Assembly (NCBI GenBank): GCA_026315105.1
Contig: CM048745.1
Coordinates: forward strand, 153,285,323 to 153,349,322
Direction: 5' to 3'
DNA length: 64,000 nt
From: Locusta migratoria
Taxonomy: Eukaryota > Arthropoda > Insecta > Orthoptera > Acrididae
Below the pieces are notes generated by a model, which saw nothing but the letters and a program-made list of their open reading frames with translations, did not search any database and had not been told where the DNA came from. The position numbers and the translations under genes were made by a program. Positions 43,890 to 54,540 of this stretch are shown here, one piece after another (position 1 is the first letter of the stretch; every line of letters begins with the position of its first letter).

Positions 43890-44710
43890 ATCTTATAAAA
43901 TAGGCTGTATGTGTGTATCTACGTATGTATGTCCAACATCTCCTCCTAAACTACGGGACCGATTTCAACCAAACTTGGTACACATGTTGCTTAATATCAG
44001 GCAACAATCGCTGTCGGGGTAAGAAACACCTACGACACATACGTAAGGAGATATGACGTCATAAACAATGAGATGCGCGAAAAACTGCTACGTCAAACGA
44101 CAATGCTGCACATTTTCTCCTAAACCACTGGGCCAATTTCACTCAAATTTGGTGCACATACTTCGAACGTGAGCTAACAACTGCTGTAGCAATACGAACC
44201 ACGTACGACGTAAGGTTCAGGAGATATAACGTCATGAACAATAGGAATCGCAAAAAAACTGCTACATAATGCGACGAGACTTTACAAATACTCTCTATGA
44301 GAATGACAGTACTTGGCGACTTGAAACAAACTTTAAACATAATTTCAAACCCTTATTAAACATTTTAACGCAAACAACCACATCAAAATAATGAAAGGAA
44401 AAAAGTTCCTCGCTTACTACTTCTCCGATGTTCATGGAGCAAAACTGTGGCATTCGGTATAACGTTACAATTTATAATTTCTACAGTACCAATTAAACTC
44501 GCATGAAATTTTGCAGACAGAAAACACACTTTAAGCTGAATGTACGTTCGAAATTGTATCACAGTAAGACGCGTATTTCATGAGATATGAGGACGTAAAG
44601 AGTAACGTTCATGAAAAACCGCCCCATCAAGCATCACGTTTTAATCTATTACTTCTTTACTACTAACAATATTCGCAACAGATTTTACCGACATACAGCA
44701 CTTATACAAA
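43890..44710 (-). repeat. Dispersed ~850-bp repeat, copy 2
   Basis: Reverse-orientation relative of 28890-29740, sharing ACAATTTCGAA, GGGGCGGTTTTTCATGAACG and repeated CTCCTAAAC(T/C)AC...GGNCCAATTTCA blocks. ORFs here have no signature. Confidence 0.7.
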
Positions 44711-44749
44711 TCAAAATATTCCTGTAAAACTTTACAATTGTACAATATA

Positions 44750-45410
44750 TCTATACCCTAATAATAAATCTGTAAATGTAGGCCTATCACTGTTCGCTTC
44801 AATCTTCAAAACTACTGGACGAATTTTCAAGCGGTTTTCACAGGAAACATGAGCGAAGATTGGTTCAGGACCCAGGCATGATTTCATCAAAATAGAATCA
44901 CGAAGTGTTTTCATAGACCATCGTGTCTGTCTGTTCATATATTAGAAACCACTTCTGCAAAACTACTTCACGAATTCGCATGGGGCTTTCACAGTTATGG
45001 TAACTGCAACCTTGGGGCAACATATAGACTTAGTTTCATAGAAATCGGATCACGGAAAGAACATCACAATTTAACGTTTTTCATCGACAATCGTAATGTC
45101 TATCTTTCTCTTTCATTTCCAAAACTAATAGACGAATTTTCAGGCGTTTTTCACAGGAAACGTGATGGTATCTTGCGGTTAGAGGAAATCGGTTCAGGAA
45201 AAGTTAGGTATCATAATTTAAATATTTCTCTGAAAGCAGTCGCATATGTCTATTTGTAGAGAGTACTCTCCAAAAGTACTAAATAAACATTCATGGGGGT
45301 ATCACAGAAAAATAGAGAATATCCTGGGGCAACATATAGGCTTCATAATCAAATCAGGAAAGTGAAAGATATCGTAATTTGAAATTTTAGGTGTATTTCA
45401 TGCTTGGGAA
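44750..45410 (+). repeat. Degenerate ~155-bp tandem repeat, about four units
   Basis: Units carry AAAACTACTGGACGAATTTT, GGTTTTCACAGGAAAC, GGGGCAACATATAG and ATTTCATCAAAATCGGATCA in the same order. Another one to two units lie at 48014-48240 next to a poly-A tract. Superfamily unknown. Confidence 0.7.
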
Positions 45411-45899
45411 GAACGGCGTAATGCCTCAAAGAACTAATAGATAGCGCTGCGAGTGTTCGTGTGAAGTTCGGGGCAGCGATCGAATTATTAACCATTGAAA
45501 ATACTACTTACTCTTTGACTTTTCAAATTTACTTTTCTGAAAATCGTTTCCATGGTTGCTATGATCAACGAAATATAACTCAACGCAATGAATATAAAAC
45601 TGATACAAGCCTCGCCGTCTTTAATCCATATAGTTACATACTGATATCACAGTCTAACGTATATGTACAACTGCTATGGAAGTTTAAGTCTCACGCTTGG
45701 AGTGACAATAGTGCATCTAACGGAAAGAGAGCCAACCGTAAGAATAATATTTACTGTCAGTGATATTTCTACTTTATTAGGGAAATACTTAAGGCGGGTC
45801 CACACGCAACGATCTGTCTGCGCAAACGTCTGTACAAATGTCTGCGCACACCAATCATAGCGTGTGGACGGGTGTTCACATCGCTCCAAATATAGCTCT

Positions 45900-46202
45900 T
45901 ATAAATTAATGAAATGCAGCGACCAGTTGCTTGTGGTTATTTATTTTTAACTTTAACGACCGGTTTCTGGCGCTTGAGTGCCCTTCTTCTGGTCACTATA
46001 CAGACAAACAAGTGTATTGGTATAGAGTAAAGGCTATAGAACGTACAAAAGTCGGTTACAAAAATTTGAAGCAGTTTTGAACCAAAATAGATTGTAATAA
46101 AGATAAGTTCATATAATGGGATAAAATTAACTCTGTTGCTTAATGAATGTACATGCTAGTAGGAGAATCAACGCTAAGTGCAGAGATTATGCAATGAATC
46201 TT
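45900..46202. mobile_element. Dispersed ~310-bp repeat, copy 2, with TSD
   Basis: Same as 11138-11447 except for a 14-bp deletion. Flanked by CAAATATAGCTCT (45887-45899) and CAAATAGAGCTCT (46203-46215), a 13-bp duplication with one mismatch. A long duplication means target-primed insertion, so this is a retroelement end. Confidence 0.85.
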
Positions 46203-46379
46203 CAAATAGAGCTCTGTATTGGGGTCTAGCTGCAAATTCTTGCGCCCGACATCTTTCGGTGAAAAAAGAAACTAGGTAGTACGGACTGTAATCGGACTGG
46301 CAAACGAATACCATAAGCTTTCTTTCGAAGTTTACGGACACTATTTGCAACGTGTCTTGCAAAAAATAATAATAAAAAA

Positions 46380-46664
46380 TTGCAAACACACCAAAATAAA
46401 CAGAAATGGTATAGGCATTGGCTGCTTAAAAGAAGGCACTTGTCACATGTGATTCTACATCGTGAGTTGGGGTGCAAACCCAATGACTGGCGTAATTATT
46501 TGCGAATGGATGTGGAAACTTACAATAATCTTTTGACACTGGCAACTCCTCGCATAATACGTAAAGACACTTGTATGAGGAGATATATTTCTCCACATGA
46601 TTGGCTGACAGTTACAATAACATTCCTGGCCACAGGACCTCGAATTTTCAACAGCAATTTCTAA
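46380..46664 (+). pseudogene. Harbinger transposase N-terminal relic
   Basis: RHWLLKRRHLSHVILHRELG, NDWRNYLRMDVETYNNLLTL, ISPHDWLTVTITFLATG correspond to the helical region that precedes the DDE domain of HARBI1/Harbinger nucleases. The frame is cut after LATG by the SINE insertion and the catalytic region is not found beyond it. Confidence 0.8.
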
Positions 46665-46670
46665 ACAAGC

Positions 46671-46871
46671 GCCGGCCGCGGTGGCCGAGGTGACTGAGGC
46701 GCTCCAGTCACGGTCAGCACGGCCACTACGGTCGGGGGTTCGAACCCCTCCTCGGGCATGGATATTTGTGCCGTCCTAGTTCGTAAGTAGTTCATAAGTA
46801 GTTTGTAAGTTTAGGGACTGATGACCCCGTAGTTAAGTCCCATAAGCTTAACAAAGATTTGAACATTTTGA
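46671..46871 (+). mobile_element. SINE type A
   Basis: Complete copy; perfect 11-bp duplication TCTAAACAAGC at 46660-46670 and 46872-46882. Confidence 0.95.
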
Positions 46872-47048
46872 TCTAAACAAGCATTGAGTTAAAACATTCC
46901 CAACACTTGTGAAGCTATTTACGATGCCCAGAAGAATGATTTCTTAAAGGCAAGTTAAGTAAGCCAACCTTCTAACAAGATACAAATAAAATTTTCAGAG
47001 TTTTAGATATGTTTGAAACACTGAACGCCTACTTCACTTTATATTATA

Positions 47049-47485
47049 TTTTGTGTCCCAGCCTCGTCGCCGCTTTTGTGTCTCGTTTTCGCCGGTAGAC
47101 CTGGGTGCAGGTACTGAGGTGAGCAGCCAGTGGGACAGCAGAAACTAGAAACAGTAGAGTAAATTAGAACGAGATACATATTTCTTAGAGACTTAGTAAT
47201 ACTTTACTTTTACATAGCTCAGTACTGCAGAATGCTTATACCTAGTTGAGCTAGAGGCCTGCCTAGTGCCTATCCGATAGTCAAGTCTTCACTGGTGCTT
47301 ATCTGAATCCGAAGTGTTAGCTGGTTCCTATCTCAGTCCCAAGTGAACGACGTCGTTCATTGGTGGCCACGAGCGGAGTTGTAGCAGAGGGCGCTCGTGG
47401 CTGACGTAAGAACGCCGCGCCGTGTGTGCATGGCGGCGCGCGGCGAAAGTACGTGGCGCGCACTTTAGACTTGTGCGACACCACA
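47049..47485 (-). repeat. Solo LTR of the Gypsy element 2 family
   Basis: On minus it starts TGTGGTGTCGCACAAGTC and ends GAGGCTGGGACACAAAA, collinear with the LTRs at 56127 and 61168 but clearly diverged. Perfect 5-bp duplication TTATA at 47044-47048 and 47486-47490 shows one insertion followed by LTR-LTR recombination. Confidence 0.93.
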
Positions 47486-47963
47486 TTATATATGTGGCCA
47501 ATTAGCTGCGACTTATTGTTTCCCAGTCGGAATTTTCAGTTCTCAGCCATTTTCATCCACTGTCAACATAGTAAACACACGAAAAAAGTATACACTGAGA
47601 CAGATTTGCAGCGATCTCCTGTCCACACGTTCCAACTTGTCTGCGCAGATGTGATTTGAACCCACAGATTTGAGCAATTTTGCTCAAACCTCCAACTCCA
47701 ACATCCAGGTTTGCGCACATTTCATATCTGCGCAAATGTGCTGTCCACACGCAACGATTTGCGAGGTGTGCGCAGACATTTGCGCAGACAGATCGTAGCG
47801 TGTGGACCCGGCTTTATATTTCAGCTTTCCATGCCTCAGCCCATTATCCAGAGATATGAATGACCATGAAATAAATGTTTTAAATGGCGAATATAACTTA
47901 TGTATGACTTGAGCTACATCATATTCATGAAGATATGTCTATTTCTAACACGTTTCGCAAATG

Positions 47964-47967
<4 letters not shown>

Positions 47968-48015
<48 letters not shown>

Positions 48016-48240
48016 ACTGTCACATTTTCAAGCGGTTTTCACAAGAAATTTGAGGTAAGATTGGGGCAACATAGAGGTATGATTTCATCAAAATCAGATC
48101 ACGGGAAAAAGATACATCGCAATCTTAAGTGTTTTCAGTAACTGTCTGTTCATCTATTACAAATACCTAATCTCCTAAACTACTGCACGGATTTGCATAG
48201 AGCAACTTCACAAAGGAAATTGTTTTATATGTAGGTATGG
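47968..48240. repeat. 46-bp poly-A tract and tandem-repeat fragment
   Basis: Pure A from 47968 to 48013, then TTTTCAAGCGGTTTTCACA, GGGGCAACATAGAGG and ATTTCATCAAAATCAGATCA, one to two units of the repeat at 44750-45410. Confidence 0.8.
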
Positions 48241-48310
48241 GTGTCCACAGATATTTTTCCAGGTGGGGGCAAGCTTCGAAACTTGCATGTTTTTAAAGAA
48301 CAAATTCGTT

Positions 48311-48489
48311 CAAATGAAAATGTTCAAATGTTTGTATGGGACTAAACTACGTAGGTCATAAGTCCTAGTCTTACAAACTACTTAAACTAAGGTAAACTAA
48401 CCTGAGGACAACACACACATCCATGCCCGAGGGAGGATTCGAACCTCCGACGCGGGAGGCCGCGCGATCCTTAACGTGACGCTCCAGAA
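48311..48489 (-). mobile_element. SINE type A variant
   Basis: On minus, with GGAGGTTCGAATCCTCCCTC at the B box and ACCTACGTAGTTTAGTCCC body. Perfect 11-bp duplication ACAAATTCGTT at 48300-48310 and 48490-48500. Confidence 0.92.
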
Positions 48490-48616
48490 ACAAATTCGTT
48501 GTTGGGATCGTACAATCAAACGATTACAACTGGATATTTTTGAAGGTAGGTTACTCTTACATTTAAAAATTAATGTAAAACATCATCAATGTATGTAGTC
48601 TTTTTCTCTGTTCAGT

Positions 48617-48924
48617 ATGAAAATAAAATCCTTGAGTACGAAATCACATCTCCCAAATCTAACAAGTTAGAAAAAACACTAGATATATTCACAAAATTAT
48701 ATTTCCTTCGCCTTCGAGAAATATTTCATCTTGAAAACCATTGCAGCTGTTGGCAGCTACAAAAATTTGTTTGCTTACAGAACTTTACGCCACATCATGT
48801 TAACGAATTTATTGAATCACGTAATTTAGTACTGCAGTCAGACACCAATATCAACTCACAACTTGTTGGAATAAACCCTTTTTGCAACTCCGTCAGGGCT
48901 CTACTTGGAACTGGAAGAGAATAA
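48617..48924 (+). CDS. Possible terminal exon of an unknown gene
   Basis: Preceded by a strong pyrimidine tract and acceptor (CTTTTTCTCTGTTCAG, ends 48616). The frame then runs open in phase 0 for 102 codons (YENKILEYEITSPKSNKLEK ... NPFCNSVRALLGTGRE) to TAA. It includes a Cys/Trp-containing region HLENHCSCWQLQKFVC. No family recognised, no polyadenylation site assigned, and it is not part of any repeat I identified. It may be a host exon, a decayed transposase exon, or chance. The rest of 48541-49333 shows nothing. Confidence 0.3.
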
Positions 48925-49345
48925 GTTGGGGATTACTGTATTGCGACAATTTTCTTCAAATATTCACATTTTTGGTGACTGCAGAACGGGGAGAAACAGT
49001 TGTCGCACAAAGGAAAAGGCGTACTTCCTCTTGACTAGCATAACTTCCAAAGACAGCAAAAGTAGATAGTCACTACTAAACACACAATACTTCCGATCAC
49101 TCTCAGCATTGATAGGTCTACAACGTAAAATAGTTGGTACTCCCCAAATCCAGGAGGGGGAAACTACCCCATCTTGCCTCCACTTGTGGACGCCTATGAA
49201 TGTACGTTATGTTTGAAGTGTGGATTGCGTAGTACAGCAAACAAGCGGTAGAGGCGCTGTAGTGCACCAAAGAACTAATAAACACCGCTGCTGCATAATA
49301 AGTATGGGGTATTACATCAAGGAAGCGAACGTCTGTGACAGAATT

Positions 49346-49552
49346 GAAATGTTTGAAATGTTGAAATGTTTGTATAGTCTATGGGACTTAACTACGGGGT
49401 CATCAGTCCCTAAACTTACAAACTACTTATGAACTACTTACGAACTAGGACGGCACAAATATCCATGCCCGAGGGGGATTCGAACCCCCGACCATAGTGG
49501 CCGTGGAGACCGTCACTGGAGCGCCTTAGTCCCCTCGGCCACCGCGGCCGGC
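49346..49552 (-). mobile_element. SINE type A
   Basis: Complete on minus; perfect 12-bp duplication TGTGACAGAATT at 49334-49345 and 49553-49564, the second copy running into the TAA of the next element. Confidence 0.95.
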
Positions 49553-49566
49553 TGTGACAGAATTAA

Positions 49567-50828
49567 GGCCGGTATTACACTATCAAATTTTCTTTGACAA
49601 AGAGTTTTTGTCAAAGAAAATTGGACAGTGTAATATGGAACTTTGGTCAAAGTTGCCTTTAGTCAAAAATTCTTTGATCAAATCTAGCAGCTCACCATAG
49701 ATTTGATCAAAGAAAGCGTTCGTCTTCTGTTAATTGCGGTGAGAAATATGACCGCTTTAAGCGCTAGCATCGCTGTAGCAGTTTTTGACGTACTGTTTGA
49801 AAACATGACCGCGTAATTCGTATTGCGAGTCGTCGCAACAACTAAATTTATGCAGTTGTATAAGGTTGATTATAAAAACCGGCTGCATCGAGCCGAAAGC
49901 TAGATAATTGCGGAATTCATTAGAGATCAAGTGAGTACTGTTTGCACGGCAGATAACGTAAAAATGAAAATTAATTGCCTCTGCACCAGTTTTGCAGCGG
50001 AGAAAGCAAAACTACATAATGACACTGTTTAATTTCCTACATATATTTACTCAGACAAATGCTATTTATACGATATATAATACGCAAAATATAAACGCTT
50101 CAAAAGTTTTTGTATACTGTAAGCGCGGCCGAGTACTAGCAAAACCGGAAACAGGGCACAGGCTTCTTCCAGTGACAAATGTACTGCAATATTTAGAGCA
50201 GAACACCACTGCAGACGCAAGCGTCACCTTTATTATGAGTCTTCCAAACGACGAGAAGAACCGTTTTCGAGTGGCACAGCGGCTCTCGCCTGAGGTGTAT
50301 CGTGTAATGCAGCCTAATATTACATATTTGTAGAAAACGTCGAAGTACTTTTACAAGCTACACTGTAGATGTCTTTTGTTTTCGAATATGTCTTAAGAGT
50401 ACAGCTTAAATTGTTGTGAGTGAACAAGGAGCGATGACATCTACAGTCTAGCCACTCAAAAGTAATTCGCCCTTTTCTACAAATATCTGATGTTAGGCCT
50501 TATTATACGATACACCTGAGGCGAGAGCCGCGGTACATGTAAAAAAGGGTTCTGTGAATAAAGGCACGCTTTCAGATGTCTAGTAGTTGAAATTGTTGTA
50601 GGCGTACATGCAATATAAGTGTATAAATAGATATTTGTAATCTATGTAATCAACAACTAAGGTTAATAACTAATATTTATCCGCCATTTTCGTTGCACTG
50701 TGACAGATTCTTTGTCAAAGAAAATTTGATAGTGTAATGGCACCATTTCACTACGTCAAAGATTCTTTGTCAAAGAATATTGGACAAAGATTTTTTGTCA
50801 AAGAAAATTTGATAGTGTAATCCCGGCC
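49567..50828. mobile_element. TAA-flanked TIR element (Harbinger-like), 1,262 bp
   Basis: Ends GGCCGGTATTACACTATCAA and its complement (...GTGTAATCCCGGCC), flanked by TAA (49564-49566, 50829-50831). Subterminal DNA repeats the near-palindrome TTCTTTGACAAAGAA at least eight times, and the right end has a tandem copy of about 62 bp. A 113-codon open frame at 49992-50333 (ends VAQRLSPEVYRVMQPNITYL) has no recognised family. No DDE domain, so non-autonomous. Confidence 0.85.
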
Positions 50829-50831
50829 TAA

Positions 50832-51383
50832 GCAATCTTATGTCTACGAATACCAACAAACTTTGACCATAGTGTTATCGATTTATTTTTGTGTATTAAA
50901 TACTTAGCGACATTTCTTTTCTTCTTTTGGCACGTTTCACGTTTTGCATCAAATATTTTTTGAAGATACATCGTTCCGGACAATGCCGTCAGAAGGGATG
51001 AAGTCGATCAGGTGGGGGGAAGTCGACCGGCAGTACAGCATTATAATTTACACTACTTCCGCCTGGCGGTACATCCGGGAACTTCACGATACACATACTT
51101 GTTGGAAGCTAATGAATTGCAGAGTAGTCTTTACCTGTAGAAGTTTCTCTCTGAGTATCCGTTCAGCGGGATTGTGGGATATAAAAAAAATGCATTTTGG
51201 TGGCCTGTGAATGAAGCAAGACTAAACCTGACACAATACGACCTTATAGTCATATAATTATGCTGTTTTCGGACTGTTAGTCGGTAAGTGAACTCATTGT
51301 AATTTGATTTATGTATTTGCAAAAGCAGAAGTTTGTTGTATGGACGAGTAGTGATCTAAAAATTGAATTGTCGTATTTTGTAG
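50832..51383. other. No gene seen
   Basis: Unclassified. GAAGTCGATCAGGTGG near 51001 resembles, inverted, GATCGACTTCACCAC at 52919 and, directly, GTGAAGTCGATTATG at 51385, hinting at remnants of one pogo-like element with ends near 50970 and 52945. Confidence 0.35.
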
Positions 51384-51394
51384 GGTGAAGTCGA

Positions 51395-51660
51395 TTATGC
51401 CGCGAACTACGTGAAGAAGGTGGGGAGAGAGGAAAAAGGAACTACAATCCAGTATAACTGGAAAATGCCGTTCAGGAAGTGAAGAAAGGGAAGTTGAGTA
51501 TTCGTAAAGCATCTGAGTGTTATGGTGTGCCCTATACAACACTACAGGAGTGGGTGAAGGGCAAGCGTAGATATAAATATGGTGGACAGCCTGTGCTTAG
51601 TTCAGTAGACGAGGAATGTTTAGTTCATGGATTGATCAAGTGTATTTCCAGATGTTCCTG
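51395..51660 (+). pseudogene. Pogo/Psq-type HTH transposase relic
   Basis: After MPRT and frame changes the sequence reads RNYNPV, stop, LENAVQEVKKGKLSIRKASE, CYGVPYTTLQEWVKGKRRYK and QPVLSSVDEECLV. This is the HTH-Psq domain and following linker of pogo-type transposases and derived genes: helix, KGKLSIRKAS turn, YGVPxxTL recognition helix. The catalytic domain is absent. A 21-A run at 51692-51712 follows; whether this makes it a retrocopy is open, as no duplication was seen. Confidence 0.8.
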
Positions 51661-51712
51661 ATGTACAAAAGACTCCCTTCACACAAATTGTAAAAAAAAA
51701 AAAAAAAAAAAA

Positions 51713-52082
51713 TGAAGCCTAAGGGCATTGGTCGTGGACGCTAGAGTTTCCCAGATTTTGACATTTCAAACATTGAGTGAAAATTCTTTACGATGCAAGA
51801 TAATTTTAGGTACAGTGGTTATATTTTAAGGAAAATACAATGTTCTAATCATAAAATAGTCTATTTGTTAATTTTAATAGATGTTTGGTCCCTGAAAAAG
51901 ACCTTCTACTATTTTAAAACTGCTTGTAAACATAGCCTACCGTACCTTGGGACATATTTCAATGTAAAAGACGATCGGTTTCACCCCATTGCCTGGGTGA
52001 AGCCGTTATAGGTCTTCAAAAACCTTTAAATTAAAAGAATTTCAAAAGCACAATAGGCTATTTCTATATTCAACATCAGATA
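51713..52082. other. No gene seen
   Basis: AT-rich DNA between the pogo relic and a LINE fragment. Confidence 0.45.
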
Positions 52083-52390
52083 TCTACATCTACATGGGAT
52101 ACTCTGCAAATCACATTTAAGTGCCTGGCAGAGGGTTCATCGAACCACAATTATACAATTTATCTCCCATTCCATTCTCGTATAGCGCGTGGGAAGAATG
52201 AACACCTGAATCTCTCTGTTCGAGCTCCGATTTCTCGTATTTTATTCTGATGATCATTTCTACCTATGTAAGTGGGAGTCAACAATATATTTTCGCATTC
52301 GGAGGAGAATGTTGGCGATTGGAGTTTCGCAAGTAGCCCACGCCGCAGCGATAAGCGCCGTTGTTGAAATGGTATAATGTCGAAAGCCTA
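52083..52390 (-). mobile_element. CR1-like LINE 3' fragment
   Basis: ATCTACATCTACATGGGATA at the left is the complement of the GATGTA tail. The minus strand then encodes HQNKIREIGARTERFRCSFF and TRYTRMEWE-like remnants. Same subfamily as 9110-9500. Confidence 0.82.
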
Positions 52391-52427
52391 AGGATTACAC
52401 GTAATATTCCAGAGATTCCCTCGAAAA

Positions 52428-52681
52428 TGTTTCAAATGTTTGTATAGCTTATGGGACTTAACTACGGGGTGATCAGTCAAAAAATGTTCAAATGTTTGTA
52501 TAGTCTATGGGACTTAACTACGGGGTCATCAGTCCCTAAACTTACAAACTACTTATGAACTAGCTAATACTAAGGACGACACAAATATCCATGCCCCTAG
52601 GGGGGATTCGAACCCCCGACCGTAGTGGCCGTGCAGACCGTGACTGGAGCGCCTCAGTCCCCTCGGCCACCGCGGCCGGCC
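52428..52681 (-). mobile_element. SINE type A with a duplicated tail
   Basis: Full copy at 52484-52681 preceded (in plus order) by a second 50-bp copy of its own 3' end (52428-52478). The whole block lies between CCCTCGAAAA at 52418-52427 and 52682-52691, a perfect 10-bp duplication, so it inserted as one unit. Confidence 0.92.
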
Positions 52682-52706
52682 CCCTCGAAAACAACAGAAA
52701 AACTGA

Positions 52707-52901
52707 GCCGGCCGCGGTGGCCGAGGGGACTGAGGCACTCCAGTCACGGTCTGCACGGCCACTACGGTCGGGGGTTCGAATCCCCCCTCGGGCACAGGTA
52801 TTTGTGCCGTCCTTAGTATTAGCTAATTCATAAGTAGTTTGTAAGTTTAGGGACTGATGACCCCGTAGTTAAGTCCCGTAAGCTATACAAACATTTTTTT
52901 A
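52707..52901 (+). mobile_element. SINE type A, head-to-head with the previous one
   Basis: Complete; 9-bp duplication AAAAACTGA at 52698-52706 and 52902-52910. Only 25 bp separate its head from the head of the copy on the other strand. Confidence 0.94.
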
Positions 52902-52910
52902 AAAAACTGA

Positions 52911-53585
52911 ATTTTGTGATCGACTTCACCACTTCCGGACAATGACTTTTACTTACATTTGACATCTTGGGTTGAACAACTGAGTTTCTTGACAGAGCGC
53001 TCCAACAAGGATTCTGTTTTTACTGACTGCGGTCCGGAACCCTAAAAAACCATGATACACACAGGCTCTCCTTCAACAACCGTTGCGAAGCGCGGGCATA
53101 TGAGCTAGTAATCAATTACAGGGAGTGTGCGTCACGGGCGGGGCTTGGGCAGCCGTGAGGCGAGGACGTCCGCTAGCGTCCCGCCTGGCCTGGCGAGGTT
53201 CGCGTTTGCTTTTTCCTTGTTACTTCTCGCCGCGTCATCGTGCATCGACTTCACTGTAGCAGCGAGCCATGGCGCACTCAAACCGCCGAACATCGAGATC
53301 TCTTTCCAAGCAGAATACGCACGACCACGACCATTTGAAACTGTGAACGTTATAAGAGACGACCTGCACCTGATCCACGGGATGTAATCGGCATACACTT
53401 TTCCATTACCGGGAATATTGTGTATCTCAAGATGCGCACCGAAGAACTGTGTACCGACATTGTGATCCGCCACGCGAAACGATACATGTTCGAACACCCT
53501 TATAGAGCCTATATAGGGAGAGAGTGGCCAACAGGCCTATGGCCGCCATGTTTTTACCAGACTGAGCGCGGGATGTGCACTTATA
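52911..53585. other. CpG-rich block with open frames on both strands
   Basis: 53127-53390 is GC-rich. The plus frame (non-ATG) includes a hydrophobic stretch FAFAFSLLLLAASSCIDFTV, and the minus frame (53132-53497) is also open for 121 codons. Neither matches a family I know. 53470-53570 is related, inverted, to 62505-62600 (CTGGTAAAAACATGGCG and CTCTCTCCCTATA.AGGCTCT). Could hold a promoter or an exon, undecided. Confidence 0.3.
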
Positions 53586-53823
53586 CCCGGGCCGCTGAAA
53601 CATTGCACTTGACATTTCGCTTTACGGCGAGATAAGTTGGCTACACTGCTTTAGCGACGTTGCAACACTAGCCTCTATACACACAGCAGACGAAACGGTT
53701 TTCAGTTGCATCTCGTAAATGTATGCTGTTGAGCATATAATAATTCGTTCTTGAGCAGCAATTGATTAACGGCATATTAATGAAGACCAGAGCACAACAA
53801 TGCATACGCTTTCAATAACGGAG

Positions 53824-54021
53824 AGCCGGCCGCGGTGGCCGAGGAGACTGAGGCGCTCCAGTCACGGTCTGCACGGCCACTACTGTCGGGGGTTCGAATC
53901 CCCCCTCGGGCATGGATATTTGTGCCGTCCTAGTTCGTAAGTAGTTCATAAGTAGTTTGTAAGTTTAGGGACTAGTGACCCCGTAGTTAAGTCCCATAAG
54001 CTGTACAAGCATTTGAACATT
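53824..54021 (+). mobile_element. SINE type A
   Basis: Complete copy; perfect 14-bp duplication TTTCAATAACGGAG at 53810-53823 and 54022-54035. Inserted into the TIR element. Confidence 0.95.
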
Positions 54022-54147
54022 TTTCAATAACGGAGCAAAGCAATATAGAAAAAAAAGCATTACATCACGACGGATACGAAATAAACAATAATGAAGTTAG
54101 TAACTTCTCTCTCTACGTTTTATAATCAATGATTTTCACTCGCCAAT

Positions 54148-54540
54148 TTACGGCGACAATGGTACAATTACATCCAGCTCCCCATCTTCACTGTTGTCGT
54201 TACTGCCAAAGTCGTCGTCATCACCAAGACAAATCATTGACTGTTCATGATACTTTCCATTGTTTGTGCTGCCCGAATCAGTTTTTTCCCAAGATGCAGC
54301 ATCCATATTGGCAACAGCTTCATGCAACAGCTTTGTTATTGTGAAAGACTGATTGTTCCTTAAGTAATTCTTCACGTCACAACATACAAATTTTATAGGA
54401 TTAAAACAGCAGTGAAATGGGTGCAGATTTATTGCATTGTGGCGCTGCTCCTTTGCGATTTCGTCTACTGCATATGTGGGTGTAATAGGATTATTTTGTT
54501 TGACAAGCGAATATAAAAGAAATTTTGACATTGTCATATC
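54148..54540 (-). pseudogene. DDE transposase C-terminal relic
   Basis: TYAVDEIAKEQRHNAINLHP, FHCCFNPIKFVCCDVKNYLR, NQSFTITKLLHEAVANM, SWEK correspond to the last part of a mariner/IS630-like DDE endonuclease (usual form: PPYHC.YNPIE..W...K). The catalytic acidic residue after NPI is changed (K instead of E), so it is inactive even apart from truncation. The tail is acidic (GDDDDF). Confidence 0.75.

Larger units (their letters stand above)
45792..47813 (+). mobile_element. PIF/Harbinger-like transposon, decayed and nested
   Basis: Terminal repeats AGGCGGGTCCACACGCAACG and CGTAGCGTGTGGACCCGGCT; inverted CAACGATCTGTCTGCGCAAA sequence on both sides; 3-bp duplication TTA (45789-45791, 47814-47816). 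It contains a Harbinger transposase N-terminal relic (46380-46664), a retroposed repeat (45900-46202), a SINE (46671-46871) and a solo Gypsy LTR (47049-47485). Without these the element is about 1.1 kb. Additional subterminal copies of TGCGCAAATGTGCTGTCCAC lie near the right end. Confidence 0.9.
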
